Shown here: positions 42,728-50,912 of the stretch, one piece after another | How positions within the stretch are numbered: position 1 is the first letter of the stretch | Layout: every line of letters begins with the position of its first letter | Assembly (NCBI RefSeq): GCF_019711535.1 | Contig: NZ_JAIGNP010000001.1 | Coordinates: 1,030,804-1,094,803, forward strand | Length of the DNA stretch: 64,000 nucleotides | Origin: Qipengyuania aestuarii | GTDB taxonomy: Bacteria > Pseudomonadota > Alphaproteobacteria > Sphingomonadales > Sphingomonadaceae | Direction of reading: 5' to 3' | Made by a program: the position numbers and the translations under genes | Notes under the pieces: generated by a model | What the model was told of the DNA's origin: nothing | The model's database searches: none | What the model saw: only the letters and a program-made list of their open reading frames with translations

Positions 42728-44229
42728 GAACCGCGACCACACCCCGCCGCATCGTCATCGCCGGTGGCGGCACATCGGGCTGGATGGCCGCCGCCGCCCT
42801 GGCCCGGACCATGGGCGACACGATCGAGCTGACGCTGGTGGAATCGGATGCGATCGGTACGGTAGGCGTGGGCGAAAGCACCATCCCGCCGCTGGTCAAA
42901 TACAACCAGCTGACCGGCATCGACGAAGCCGAATTCATGCGCGAGACCAATGCGACCTTCAAGCTGGGCATCGAGTTCGAGAACTGGAAGAGCGACGGCG
43001 AGAGCTATTTCCATTCCTTCGGCGCGACGGGCAAGGATCACTGGTCGGCCGGCTTCCAGCATTTCTGGATGCACGGCCTCACGCAGGGGCACGAGCACAG
43101 CTATGGCGATTACTGCCTGGAGCTTGCCGCCGCGCATGCGGGCAAGTTCGCCATCCTGCCCGACAACCGCATCAACTATGCCTACCAGCTCGACGCGACG
43201 GCCTATGCCCGCTTCCTGCGCCGCAAGGCGGAAAGCTTCGGTGCCACGCGCCGCGAGGGCAAGATCGCGGCGGTCGAACTCGACAGCGAAAGCGGCGATA
43301 TCGCGGCCCTGACGCTGGAAAGCGGGGATCGGATCGAAGGCGATCTGTTCCTCGATTGCACAGGCTTTCGCGCGCTGCTGATCGAAGGCGCGCTGCATGT
43401 CGGTTACGACGACTGGAGCCATTACCTGCCCAACGACCGCGCCATCGCTGTCCAGACCGAAAGCGTCCGCGATCCGGTGCCGTTCACCCGTGCCATCGCG
43501 CATGAGGCGGGCTGGCAATGGCGCATCCCGCTGCAGCACCGGCAGGGCAACGGCATCGTCTATTGCAGCCGCTACATGTCGGACGACGAGGCCGAGGCGC
43601 GGCTGCTTTCCACGGTCGAAGGCGCCACCTGCTCCACCCCCAACCGCCTGCGCTTCACCACCGGCGCGCGGCGAAAGCAGTGGTATCGCAACTGCGTTGC
43701 GGTGGGCCTGTCGAGCGGGTTCATGGAGCCGCTGGAATCGACCAGCATCCACCTGATCCAGCGCGCCATCCTGCGGTTGATCCGCATGCTGCCTTCGGCC
43801 GAGCGGGTGAGCCAGCGGGATATCGACGAGTTTAACGACCAGCAGCTGACCGACATGGACCAGATCCGGGATTTCCTAATCCTGCACTACAAGGTCACCC
43901 AGCGGCGGGATTCGCCCTTCTGGCGCCAATGTGCCGACATGGAGATCCCCGACAGCCTGACGCAGAAGATCGAGCTCTTCCGCGAAACAGGCCGCGTGTT
44001 CCGCAGGAACGAGGAATTGTTCGCGGAAAACAGCTGGGTCCAGGTGATGATGGGACAAGGGCTGATGCCCGAAACCTATCACCCCGTCGCCACCAAGATG
44101 AGCAGCGAAGAACTCGACCGCTTCCTCGGCACGCTGCGCAGTAATGTAAGCCGGACCGTGGCGGGCCTGCCCGAACACCATGCCTTCGTGAAACGCTATT
44201 GCGGTGCGAGACAGGCCGAGGCCGCGTAG
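42724..44229 (+). CDS. Tryptophan-halogenase family flavoprotein (second copy, intact motifs)
   Basis: A 501-aa FAD-dependent halogenase-family protein. It has FAD-binding GGGTSGWMAAAALAR (residue 14), VGVGESTIPPLVKY, the catalytic-Lys segment ETNATFKLGIEFENW near residue 80, and an intact WxWxIP motif (GWQWRIPLQHRQGNGIVY). GLSSGFMEPLESTSIHLIQ is the C-terminal signature. The ATG overlaps the cupin stop by 4 nt; the frame continuing upstream is an artefact inside the cupin gene. It has all residues expected of an active halogenase, unlike the first copy. Substrate unknown; it is the last gene before the 1.8-kb insert. Confidence 0.92.
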   Translation: MRTATTPRRIVIAGGGTSGWMAAAALARTMGDTIELTLVESDAIGTVGVGESTIPPLVKYNQLTGIDEAEFMRETNATFKLGIEFENWKSDGESYFHSFGATGKDHWSAGFQHFWMHGLTQGHEHSYGDYCLELAAAHAGKFAILPDNRINYAYQLDATAYARFLRRKAESFGATRREGKIAAVELDSESGDIAALTLESGDRIEGDLFLDCTGFRALLIEGALHVGYDDWSHYLPNDRAIAVQTESVRDPVPFTRAIAHEAGWQWRIPLQHRQGNGIVYCSRYMSDDEAEARLLSTVEGATCSTPNRLRFTTGARRKQWYRNCVAVGLSSGFMEPLESTSIHLIQRAILRLIRMLPSAERVSQRDIDEFNDQQLTDMDQIRDFLILHYKVTQRRDSPFWRQCADMEIPDSLTQKIELFRETGRVFRRNEELFAENSWVQVMMGQGLMPETYHPVATKMSSEELDRFLGTLRSNVSRTVAGLPEHHAFVKRYCGARQAEAA

Positions 44230-44520
44230 GTGGGACGGATGAGTCGGTCACTTCGTCAGGATTGAAAGCCGGTCCATGCGCTAAGTCTGCGATGGCGATT
44301 TGCGGGAATAGGCCAGCCTGTCGGGATGGGCTGGCTCGGGGGCATTCAGGCACTGACGAGTTTTCTAGAAAATGGGACAGTTAAAGATACACCGACATGT
44401 CAGCTACGCGCCCCAATTCAGGACGTTCTTTTTCCTTCAGATGCCTGGAAGCGGACCGGCAGCTTTGCTCCGATAATGAACATCGCGAATGTCCGATTTT
44501 GGGTGGAAAGCGGACGTCGG
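44230..44520. other. Intergenic stretch without recognised gene
   Basis: About 290 nt after the second halogenase gene. No reading frame with plausible start or composition is seen. The right end carries a GCGGACGTCGGCTAA word (44510-44524) that is nearly repeated in inverted orientation beyond the next gene. Confidence 0.4.
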
Positions 44521-44524
44521 CTAA
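44510..44524 (+). repeat. Left inverted repeat flanking the DUF1851 gene
   Basis: GCGGACGTCGGCTAA matches the reverse complement of 44998-45012 (GCGGACGTCGGGTAA) at 14 of 15 positions. The repeat overlaps the stop codon of the enclosed gene. No target-site duplication is visible outside the pair. Confidence 0.5.
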
Positions 44525-44997
44525 TCAACCACTTTGAACAAGACTTTCGCTCCATCCGGCAGGTCCTTCACCTGCGCGAATAGGTCTCCAGTGACAGAGA
44601 ACCACTCTTTCCATGGTGCTACCCAAACGTTTTGCGGAGTATACTCGCCACCTAAAATGGGCGGGACGGTAAACGCATAACATTGGCCATGTCGGAGGGT
44701 GAGACCGCTCGAACGGCAGTCATCTGCCAGTTGGGTCATCAGCCAGCCCTGATCGTCGTTACTTACGCGATGCCAGAATGTATCCTCGCTGTCGGCTATG
44801 GGTTCCGCGCAGCATCCGGCCCTTTCGAGCAAATGGACGTAGCCATCTGCGCCAACGATAAAGGCGTCACCGAAAAGGTTAGTCCGAAGAATGCGAGGCT
44901 GGTCGGGCAGTATGGACGCCCATGCACCGAGGTCAGCTAGATCAGCCGCTCTCGGTAAGAAGTATCCGTTCACGTCCACGTTGACGGAATGAAGCAA
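44521..44997 (-). CDS. DUF1851 / Tdi1-immunity-like domain protein
   Basis: A 158-aa soluble protein with the DUF1851 (T6SS immunity Tdi1 C-terminal) pattern: ILRTNLFGDAFIVGADGYVHLLE near residue 35, HGQCYAFTVPPILGGEYTPQNVWV near residue 103, and FSVTGDLFAQVKDLPDGAKV at the end. In known cases this fold neutralises a polymorphic toxin. The only suitable start is TTG at 44997, with weak ribosome-site support, so the N-terminus is uncertain. No cognate toxin or T6SS gene is nearby: an orphan immunity-like gene. It is bracketed by a 15-bp inverted repeat and sits in a low-order insert between two halves of a sugar locus. Confidence 0.7.
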   Translation of the reverse strand: MLHSVNVDVNGYFLPRAADLADLGAWASILPDQPRILRTNLFGDAFIVGADGYVHLLERAGCCAEPIADSEDTFWHRVSNDDQGWLMTQLADDCRSSGLTLRHGQCYAFTVPPILGGEYTPQNVWVAPWKEWFSVTGDLFAQVKDLPDGAKVLFKVVD

Positions 44998-45012
44998 TTA
45001 CCCGACGTCCGC
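44998..45012 (-). repeat. Right inverted repeat flanking the DUF1851 gene
   Basis: Reverse complement GCGGACGTCGGGTAA, 14/15 identical to 44510-44524. It lies immediately upstream of the TTG start of the enclosed gene, so the pair delimits the gene almost exactly. Confidence 0.5.
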
Positions 45013-45302
45013 AATCGGGTCGTTAGCAGACAAACCGCTTTTCGCGATCTTTGGTCGATAGCGGACGGCCCGCTAGCGGACCGACAAAATTCCCAGTCGA
45101 CCCTCAGCGTCAGTTTTAAGGATCGGGGCTCGCGATGTGCGGGTACGCCAGATGGGAAAACGCATCGCTGCGGCCCTCTTTGATGAGTTAGACGACGATT
45201 AGCGCAGTGTCGCGCGAACGAGTTCAGACCTATCGAGAGACTAAAAACCTGAAACGTGGGGTTGGAGAAGTATCTGCTATTGCGATCGCCGCGGATATTT
45301 TT
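45013..45302. other. Intergenic stretch, no gene recognised
   Basis: About 290 nt containing further copies of GCGGAC-like words (for example AGCGGACGGCCCGCTAGCGGAC near 45060-45081) but no convincing reading frame, tRNA or terminator. It looks like decayed intergenic sequence. Confidence 0.4.
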
Positions 45303-45482
45303 TCAGCGCTCTTTCGTGCGACGCCACATTTCGGCCAGAATGATCCCGGCACAACCACAGATTATCATGATCAAGGCCCGACGCAATTCGAAGGGCTCTC
45401 CTCTCGCGGTGTTAAGAAGCCACATAGCTAGCAACACCAATCCGCAAAGGAAGCCCATCTCGCGCAACATCTTCTTAGTCAT
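45303..45482 (-). CDS. Very small two-helix membrane protein
   Basis: A 59-aa frame beginning MTKKMLREMGFLCGLVLLAM, with two hydrophobic segments (about residues 10-24 and 36-50: ALIMIICGCAGIILAEM) and basic ends (TKKMLRE, WRRTKER). AGGAG lies 6 nt upstream of the ATG at 45482. The topology (helix, basic loop, helix) and ribosome site support a real gene, though no family is recognised. Confidence 0.55.
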   Translation of the reverse strand: MTKKMLREMGFLCGLVLLAMWLLNTARGEPFELRRALIMIICGCAGIILAEMWRRTKER

Positions 45483-45628
45483 CTTTGGCTCCTGCGTTGC
45501 GCTAACAATCGAAGTTTAATCTCACCCTGGTTGCCAAGTTCTCGTCGGGAACGGGTTGGTAGCAGAAAGTCTGCTTTCCGGCATGGCGATGAGGTGAGAA
45601 CTGGTTTGCTAGTGTGGGAAATTACCAA

Positions 45629-45796
45629 TTAAGTTTTCTTATTGGCCGGGGCGAGGGACGCGTAGACTATTGAGGCAGCCGTCCAACCGACCAAAAACGA
45701 AGTCTCGATTCTCGTTCCCTGTAAGCAATTGACCACGCTATAGAATCCTGCCCCCAGTCCCCAAAATAAAAGTGCGGAGAAAAATCGATTCTTCAT
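45629..45796 (-). CDS. Very small two-helix membrane protein
   Basis: A 55-aa frame starting MKNRFFSALLFWGLGAGFYS, with two hydrophobic stretches (about residues 5-22 and 33-47: TSFLVGWTAASIVYASLAP) and a Lys-Lys tail. Longer in-frame starts exist at 45814 and 45874; none has a clear ribosome site, so the start is unsettled. No family is recognised. It lies 147 nt upstream of the other small membrane gene on the same strand. Confidence 0.45.
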   Translation of the reverse strand: MKNRFFSALLFWGLGAGFYSVVNCLQGTRIETSFLVGWTAASIVYASLAPANKKT

Positions 45797-46073
45797 TCGC
45801 CGATGATCTATCATAGATGTCGAACTTATACATTGGCGCTCAGTTGCGAAGGTCCGCAATTGGGACGTTTCCATTGCCGGCTTTCATTATGGTGGCACCC
45901 GCGAGCAGACTGACCGCTTCCAGCCCAAACCAGGTCATTCCACCACGGTACTGAGCCACACTTATCCGCGCCGAAAAGACAAACCGACTGGAAACTCGAG
46001 CGAAGCGGTTTCAATGTACTGGCGAAGACGGTTTTGCTGCGTTAGCGAGAGATACGATTAGGGGGATGTCTTA

Positions 46074-47135
46074 ATGGGTCGGCGGCGCCAGTCGGTGACG
46101 ATCAAGCATGTTGCTGCCGATGCGGGGGTTTCCCTGCAGACCGTCAGCCGCGTCATCAATAATGAGCCCAATGTGCGGCCCGCGATGAAAGAGCGCGTGC
46201 AGGCCAGCATCGACAAGCTTGGTTATGTGCCCAGTATCGCCGCGCAGCGCATGAGCGGTTCGCGCTCCTACATCATTCTGGCCATCAACGATCGCGACCG
46301 CACAATTGCGGACTGGCGTGCGCGCGAGGGGCGCGACTGGATCGACCAGATGCTGCTGGGCGGCATGCTGACCTGTGCCGAGCATGGGTACCGGATGATG
46401 ATCGAGCTGGTCGATACGCATAACGACCACGTCGAACGCGAACTTAGCGCAGCCATCGCCGCGCTCCAGCCCGACGGCGTGATCCTCACCCCGCCACATT
46501 CGGAAAACGACCTGATCACCGGCCTGCTGGCCACGCGTGGCATTCCGTTCGCGCGGATCGGATCCACGCAAGCCGGGCCGGGCATCGCGGTCACCATGGG
46601 CGACAAGTTCAACGCCGGGCTGGCCACCGATCACCTGATCGAACTGGGGCACGAACGGATCGGCTTCATCGCCGGGCCTGAGGAATTCAGCCTGGCCAAT
46701 CGCCGTATCGCCGGGTGGGAAGCGGCCATGGAACGCGCCGGCCTGTCCACCGAGGACCTGTGCCAGCGCGGGGATTTCGGCTTCGAAAGCGGCGCTGCCG
46801 CGGCGGAGAAACTGCTGTCTCTCGTACCCGCGCCCACGGCCATCATCGCCAGCAGCGACCAGATGACGCTGGCGGCGCTGGCCGTCGCCCGCAAACGCGG
46901 GCTTCGCGTGCCCGAGGACCTGTCGCTGGTCAGCTTCGACAATTCGCCCATCGTGCGCTTCACCCAGCCGGCCCTGACTGCCGTCGACCAGCCGATTGCA
47001 GCAACCATATCGCGGGTGGTCGAACTGCTGATCGAGGCACAGTCCGGGAAACTGCCCGATGGCCCGACCGCCGTACCCGGCGAAGTGATCGTCCGCAGCT
47101 CGACCGCGCGCGCGCCGAAGCATGACGCAGGCTGA
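46074..47135 (+). CDS. LacI family transcriptional regulator
   Basis: A 353-aa repressor. HTH at the N-terminus (SVTIKHVAADAGVSLQTVSRVINNEPNVRP), hinge helix region (YVPSIAAQRMSGSRS), and a periplasmic-binding-protein-like effector domain (HLIELGHERIGFIAGPEEFSLANRRIAGWEAAM; AIIASSDQMTLAALAVARKRGLRVPEDLSLVSFDN). The ATG follows AGGGGG. It overlaps the MFS gene by 14 nt. Two AACGTT-centred operator sites (36213-36246 and 48361-48376) match the usual LacI-family central geometry, so it most likely controls the TonB receptor and GH3 units. Effector unknown, probably a sugar. Confidence 0.93.
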   Translation: MGRRRQSVTIKHVAADAGVSLQTVSRVINNEPNVRPAMKERVQASIDKLGYVPSIAAQRMSGSRSYIILAINDRDRTIADWRAREGRDWIDQMLLGGMLTCAEHGYRMMIELVDTHNDHVERELSAAIAALQPDGVILTPPHSENDLITGLLATRGIPFARIGSTQAGPGIAVTMGDKFNAGLATDHLIELGHERIGFIAGPEEFSLANRRIAGWEAAMERAGLSTEDLCQRGDFGFESGAAAAEKLLSLVPAPTAIIASSDQMTLAALAVARKRGLRVPEDLSLVSFDNSPIVRFTQPALTAVDQPIAATISRVVELLIEAQSGKLPDGPTAVPGEVIVRSSTARAPKHDAG

Positions 47136-48321
47136 GGGGCCGGACCACGGGCGGCAATCGCTGCGCTTCATGTGGCTGTACGCGCTGGCGGTGGCGGGGG
47201 GCGCGGTGTCTTATGTGCCGTTCCTCACCCTTTTGCTGCCGCTGCGCGCCACCGAAATGGCGGGCGAGGCGCGGATCGACCTGCTCGCCTATATCGCCTT
47301 TTCCGGCGCGATCGCGGCCAGCGCTGGCAATGTCCTGTTCGGCTGGCTGAGCGATCTCACCCGGGCCCGCAAGCCCTGGATCGCGGCCGGACTGGTGCTG
47401 TCCTGCACGCTGCTGGTGAGTGTCCGCGCCACCGGCACGCCGGTGCAATTGCTGGGCCTGATCGTGGTCTGGCAGCTTGCGCTCAACATGATGCTGGGGC
47501 CGCTCGGCGCATGGGCGGGCGATGCCGTGCCCGACCGGCAGAAGGGGTTTCTGGGCGGATTGCTGGCCTTCGCACCAGCGCTGGGGGCGGCATCGGGGGC
47601 CATCGTGACGCTTCCCGGCCTCGCCGGTGCCGATCACCGGCTGGTGCTGGTGGCGGGCCTCGTCGCGGCCATGGTTCTTCCCGTGCTGATCTTCGGCCGC
47701 CCGCGGGCGATGCCGCAGCTCGTGCTGGACGACAGCAATCCCGACGAACAGGCCCGCCACGCCAAGCGCAGCGCTGCTGCCCGGATGTGGCTGGCGCGGC
47801 TGCTGGTACAGATCGCGGAAGCGGCGCTGTTCGCCTATCTGCTCATCTGGTTCACCAGTATCGATCCCTCTTTTACCGACAGCGATACGGCGCGGGTCTT
47901 CTCGATTGTCCTGGCGCTGTCGGTGCCGCTGGCGATGCTGGCCGGGCGCTGGTCCGACCGGCGCGAACGCCCCATCCTGCCGCTGGTGCTGGGATCCGCC
48001 ATCGGCGCAGTGGGCCTGCTGATCATGGCGCTGTCGGACAGCCTTGGCGGTGCCATCGCGGGCTATGTCGTCTTCGGCCTGTCGTCGAGCGTGTTCCTCG
48101 CGCTGCATACCAGCCAGACGCTGCGCGTGCTGCCCCGCCCTTCGCGCCGGGGCCGGGATCTCGGCATTTTCAACCTGACCAACACCGTGCCCAGCATGAT
48201 CATGCCCTGGCTGACGCTGGCGCTGGTGCCAGTGTTCGGGTTCAGCGCGCTGTTCTTTGCGCTGGCGGCCCTCGTCGCCATCGGGACAGCGCTGCTGCTC
48301 ACCCTCACCCCTGCGAAGTAG
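47122..48321 (+). CDS. MFS transporter
   Basis: A 399-aa major-facilitator protein with about 12 helices. The loop between helices 2 and 3 reads GWLSDLTRARKPWIAAG and the equivalent in the second half GRWSDRRERPILPLV, the duplicated MFS signature. The start lies inside the LacI gene (14-nt overlap), so it is translated from the same transcript. Given the regulator and GH3 gene on either side, uptake of a sugar released by the hydrolase is likely; specificity cannot be read. Confidence 0.88.
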   Translation: MTQAEGPDHGRQSLRFMWLYALAVAGGAVSYVPFLTLLLPLRATEMAGEARIDLLAYIAFSGAIAASAGNVLFGWLSDLTRARKPWIAAGLVLSCTLLVSVRATGTPVQLLGLIVVWQLALNMMLGPLGAWAGDAVPDRQKGFLGGLLAFAPALGAASGAIVTLPGLAGADHRLVLVAGLVAAMVLPVLIFGRPRAMPQLVLDDSNPDEQARHAKRSAAARMWLARLLVQIAEAALFAYLLIWFTSIDPSFTDSDTARVFSIVLALSVPLAMLAGRWSDRRERPILPLVLGSAIGAVGLLIMALSDSLGGAIAGYVVFGLSSSVFLALHTSQTLRVLPRPSRRGRDLGIFNLTNTVPSMIMPWLTLALVPVFGFSALFFALAALVAIGTALLLTLTPAK

Positions 48322-48360
48322 CCGCTTGATTTTGCGCACCGAGCGTGCCAATCCCCGCAA

Positions 48361-48376
48361 TTGATAACGTTCTCAA
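48361..48376 (+). promoter_or_regulatory. LacI-type operator upstream of the GH3 gene
   Basis: TTGATAACGTTCTCAA is a 14/16 palindrome centred on AACGTT. Its reverse complement shares GAACGTTATCAA with the site at 36217-36228, and the downstream CAAAAAGGG resembles the flank of the second site there. It lies 28 nt before the GH3 start, a repressing position. Confidence 0.72.
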
Positions 48377-48404
48377 AAAGGGAGCGCGGAGAGGGATGAT
48401 CGAT

Positions 48405-50804
48405 ATGAAAGCGTTTTGGATGGCCACGGCCGCGGCAATCACACTTGCCGGGTGCACCAACGTTCCGGGCGATATGGAGACACCTGCCGCCAGTACCGCA
48501 CGCGCCGCCGAAGATGCCCGCGTCGCCGACCTGCTCGCCCGCATGAGTGTGGAGCGCAAGGTCGCCCAGCTGATCCAGCCGCAGATCAACAGCTTCACCG
48601 CCGAAGACATGCGCCGCTACCGTTTCGGCAGCTATCTCAACGGCGGCAATGGCGGCCCTTACGGCGATGAATATGCCGAAGCCAGCGAATGGCTGAAGCT
48701 CGCCGACGAGATGTATCTCGCCTCGATCGCGCCGCAGGCCGATGGTCAGCCGACCGTCCCCACCATGTGGGGCACCGATGCCGTGCATGGCCATACCAAT
48801 GTGATGAAGGCGACGATCTTCCCCCACAACATCGGCCTTGGCGCCACGCGCGATGCCGACCTCGTGCGCCGCATCGGCGAAGCGACCGCGACCGAGATCG
48901 AAGTGACCGGGATCGACTGGAATTTCTCGCCCACCATCGCCGTGGCACAGGACGACCGGTGGGGCCGCACCTATGAGAGCTATTCCGAGGATCCGAAAAT
49001 CGTCGCCCCACTGGGCGCCGCGCTGGTCGAAGGGCTGCAGGGCCGCAAGGGCGATCCCAACCGCCTGGGCGCGGGGCATGTCATCGCTACCGCCAAGCAC
49101 TTCTTCGGTGACGGCGGGACCGATCAGGGCGTCGACCAAGGCGAGGTCACAGGCGATATCGAGAAGCTGAAGAAGATCCACGCTGCCCCGTACCCCGCCG
49201 CGATCGGCGCCGGGGTGGAAGCGGTTATGGCCAGCTTCAACTCGATCAACGGCCGCAAGATGCACGGCAATGAGGCGCTGCTGACCGGCGTGCTGCGCAA
49301 TGAACTGGGCTTCGATGGCCTCGTCGTCGGCGACTGGAACGGCCACGGCCAGGTCGCGGGCTGCACCAATACCGACTGTCCGCAATCGCTGCTCGCCGGG
49401 CTCGACATCTACATGGTGCCCGACGACTGGAAGGGCCTGCTCGAGACCACCGTTGCGCAGGTCAAGGACGGCACGATCCCAATGCCCCGCCTCGACGAAG
49501 CCGTGAGCCGGGTGCTGCGCGTGAAATACCGCGCCGGGCTGCTGGATGAATTCGTTCAGCCGTCAGGCCGCCCCAATGCGGGCCAGTACGATCTGCTCGG
49601 TTCACCCGAACACCGCGCCATCGCGCGCGAGGCGGTCGCAAAATCTCAGGTGCTGCTCAAGAACAACGGCGTACTGCCGCTGAAGTCCGGAGCGAACATC
49701 CTCGTTGCAGGCAGCGCGGCTGACGATATCGCGCAGGCCGCGGGCGGTTGGACGCTGACCTGGCAGGGTGGCGGCGATCTCGACAACAGCTATTTCCCGG
49801 GCGCGACCTCGATCTGGAAGGGGCTGGAAACCGCGGCAAAGGAAAGCGGCGGCAAGGCCACGTTGTCGGCCGATGGCACCTACTCGGCCAAACCCGATGT
49901 GGCCGTGGTCGTCTTCGGCGAGGAGCCCTATGCGGAGTTCGCGGGCGACCGCAAGCACCTCGGCTTCACCGACGAGGAAGGGCTGACCCTGCTCCGCAAG
50001 TTCAAGGCGGAAGGCGTGCCCACGGTCGCCGTGTTCCTCTCGGGCCGCCCGATGTGGGTAAACCGCGAAATGAACCTGGCCGATGCTTTCGTTGCATCCT
50101 GGCTCCCGGGTAGCGAAGGCGCAGGCGTGGCGGATGTCCTGACCGGCGCGATGCCCGCCACCGGAAAACTCGGCTTCAGCTGGCCCGCCACCTGCGATGC
50201 CGGTCCGCTCAACGGCCCCAAGGGTGCTCTGTTTGCCGTCGGATACGGCCGCGCGCTGACCGACACCTCACCCACTCCGCAGCTCGACGAAAACTGCGCC
50301 CCGCTGCTCGAAGGTCCGTCACGCGCCCTGTTCGAATCCGGCCGCCTGGCCGATGGCGTAGTCGCATTTGCGGTCAAACCGAATGTCGAAGGCGTGGGCG
50401 AATATCTCGCCCAGATGCGGGGCGATCTCACCGATTCCGGCGTTCTGGTTCGCGGTTACGACCGCAATGCACAGGAAGATGCGCGCGAGATCACCATGCG
50501 TGCCAACTCGCGTTTCGGCCTGTCGCAGACGCCCGATACCGGCGGCGCCTATCGCATCACCTACGAAGTGGTCACGCGGCCGACCGCTCCGATCAAGCTG
50601 CGTGTAGGCGAAGACGCGTTGGTCGACCTGACCCAGCCCTTCGCGGTGGCGCATGGCAAGGGCTGGCGCGAAATGCTGATCACCGATCAGTGCGCGCCCG
50701 GACTTGGCAACCGCATCCGGTTCGAAACCGAAGCCGAGGTCACTTTCCGCATCGCCAGCGTGGTGCGCGAAGATGTTGCCGAAGGAACGGCCTGCTCGTT
50801 CTGA
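48405..50804 (+). CDS. GH3 family beta-glucosidase / exo-beta-glucan glucohydrolase (lipoprotein)
   Basis: A 799-aa lipoprotein-like glycosidase that removes glucose from beta-glucan ends. Signal with lipobox ITLAGC (Cys at residue 17). The TIM-barrel domain has QDDRWGRTYESYSEDP, the KHFFGDGGTDQGVDQGE catalytic-pocket block and the nucleophile Asp in GFDGLVVGDWNGHGQV. The second alpha/beta domain has KSQVLLKNNGVLPL and the KHLGFTDEE region near the acid/base. A C-terminal jelly-roll-like extension of about 150 residues is typical of ExoP-type enzymes. GAGAGGG is 9 nt upstream of 48405; an ATG at 48396 is an alternative. It is preceded by a LacI-type operator and followed by a sugar transporter gene. 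Confidence 0.93.
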   Translation: MKAFWMATAAAITLAGCTNVPGDMETPAASTARAAEDARVADLLARMSVERKVAQLIQPQINSFTAEDMRRYRFGSYLNGGNGGPYGDEYAEASEWLKLADEMYLASIAPQADGQPTVPTMWGTDAVHGHTNVMKATIFPHNIGLGATRDADLVRRIGEATATEIEVTGIDWNFSPTIAVAQDDRWGRTYESYSEDPKIVAPLGAALVEGLQGRKGDPNRLGAGHVIATAKHFFGDGGTDQGVDQGEVTGDIEKLKKIHAAPYPAAIGAGVEAVMASFNSINGRKMHGNEALLTGVLRNELGFDGLVVGDWNGHGQVAGCTNTDCPQSLLAGLDIYMVPDDWKGLLETTVAQVKDGTIPMPRLDEAVSRVLRVKYRAGLLDEFVQPSGRPNAGQYDLLGSPEHRAIAREAVAKSQVLLKNNGVLPLKSGANILVAGSAADDIAQAAGGWTLTWQGGGDLDNSYFPGATSIWKGLETAAKESGGKATLSADGTYSAKPDVAVVVFGEEPYAEFAGDRKHLGFTDEEGLTLLRKFKAEGVPTVAVFLSGRPMWVNREMNLADAFVASWLPGSEGAGVADVLTGAMPATGKLGFSWPATCDAGPLNGPKGALFAVGYGRALTDTSPTPQLDENCAPLLEGPSRALFESGRLADGVVAFAVKPNVEGVGEYLAQMRGDLTDSGVLVRGYDRNAQEDAREITMRANSRFGLSQTPDTGGAYRITYEVVTRPTAPIKLRVGEDALVDLTQPFAVAHGKGWREMLITDQCAPGLGNRIRFETEAEVTFRIASVVREDVAEGTACSF

Positions 50805-50912
50805 GCGCGCGAAATCGTATTCGCTTTGTGCTGCCCGAAAAGGCTGGCACATAGCGTGACGCAAGATCAACGCCGGTTCGTGAAGTTCGTCGGCACTTGG
50901 GAGGAATACTGA

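Noticed and set aside
42598..43752. Minus-strand open frame of 384 codons opposite the second halogenase gene
   Set aside because: Antisense to a protein with all halogenase motifs; no ribosome site or domain.
46960..49385. Minus-strand open frames of about 466 and 440 codons opposite the LacI, MFS and GH3 genes
   Set aside because: They are rich in Arg, Gln and His, lack domains, and oppose three clear genes on the plus strand.
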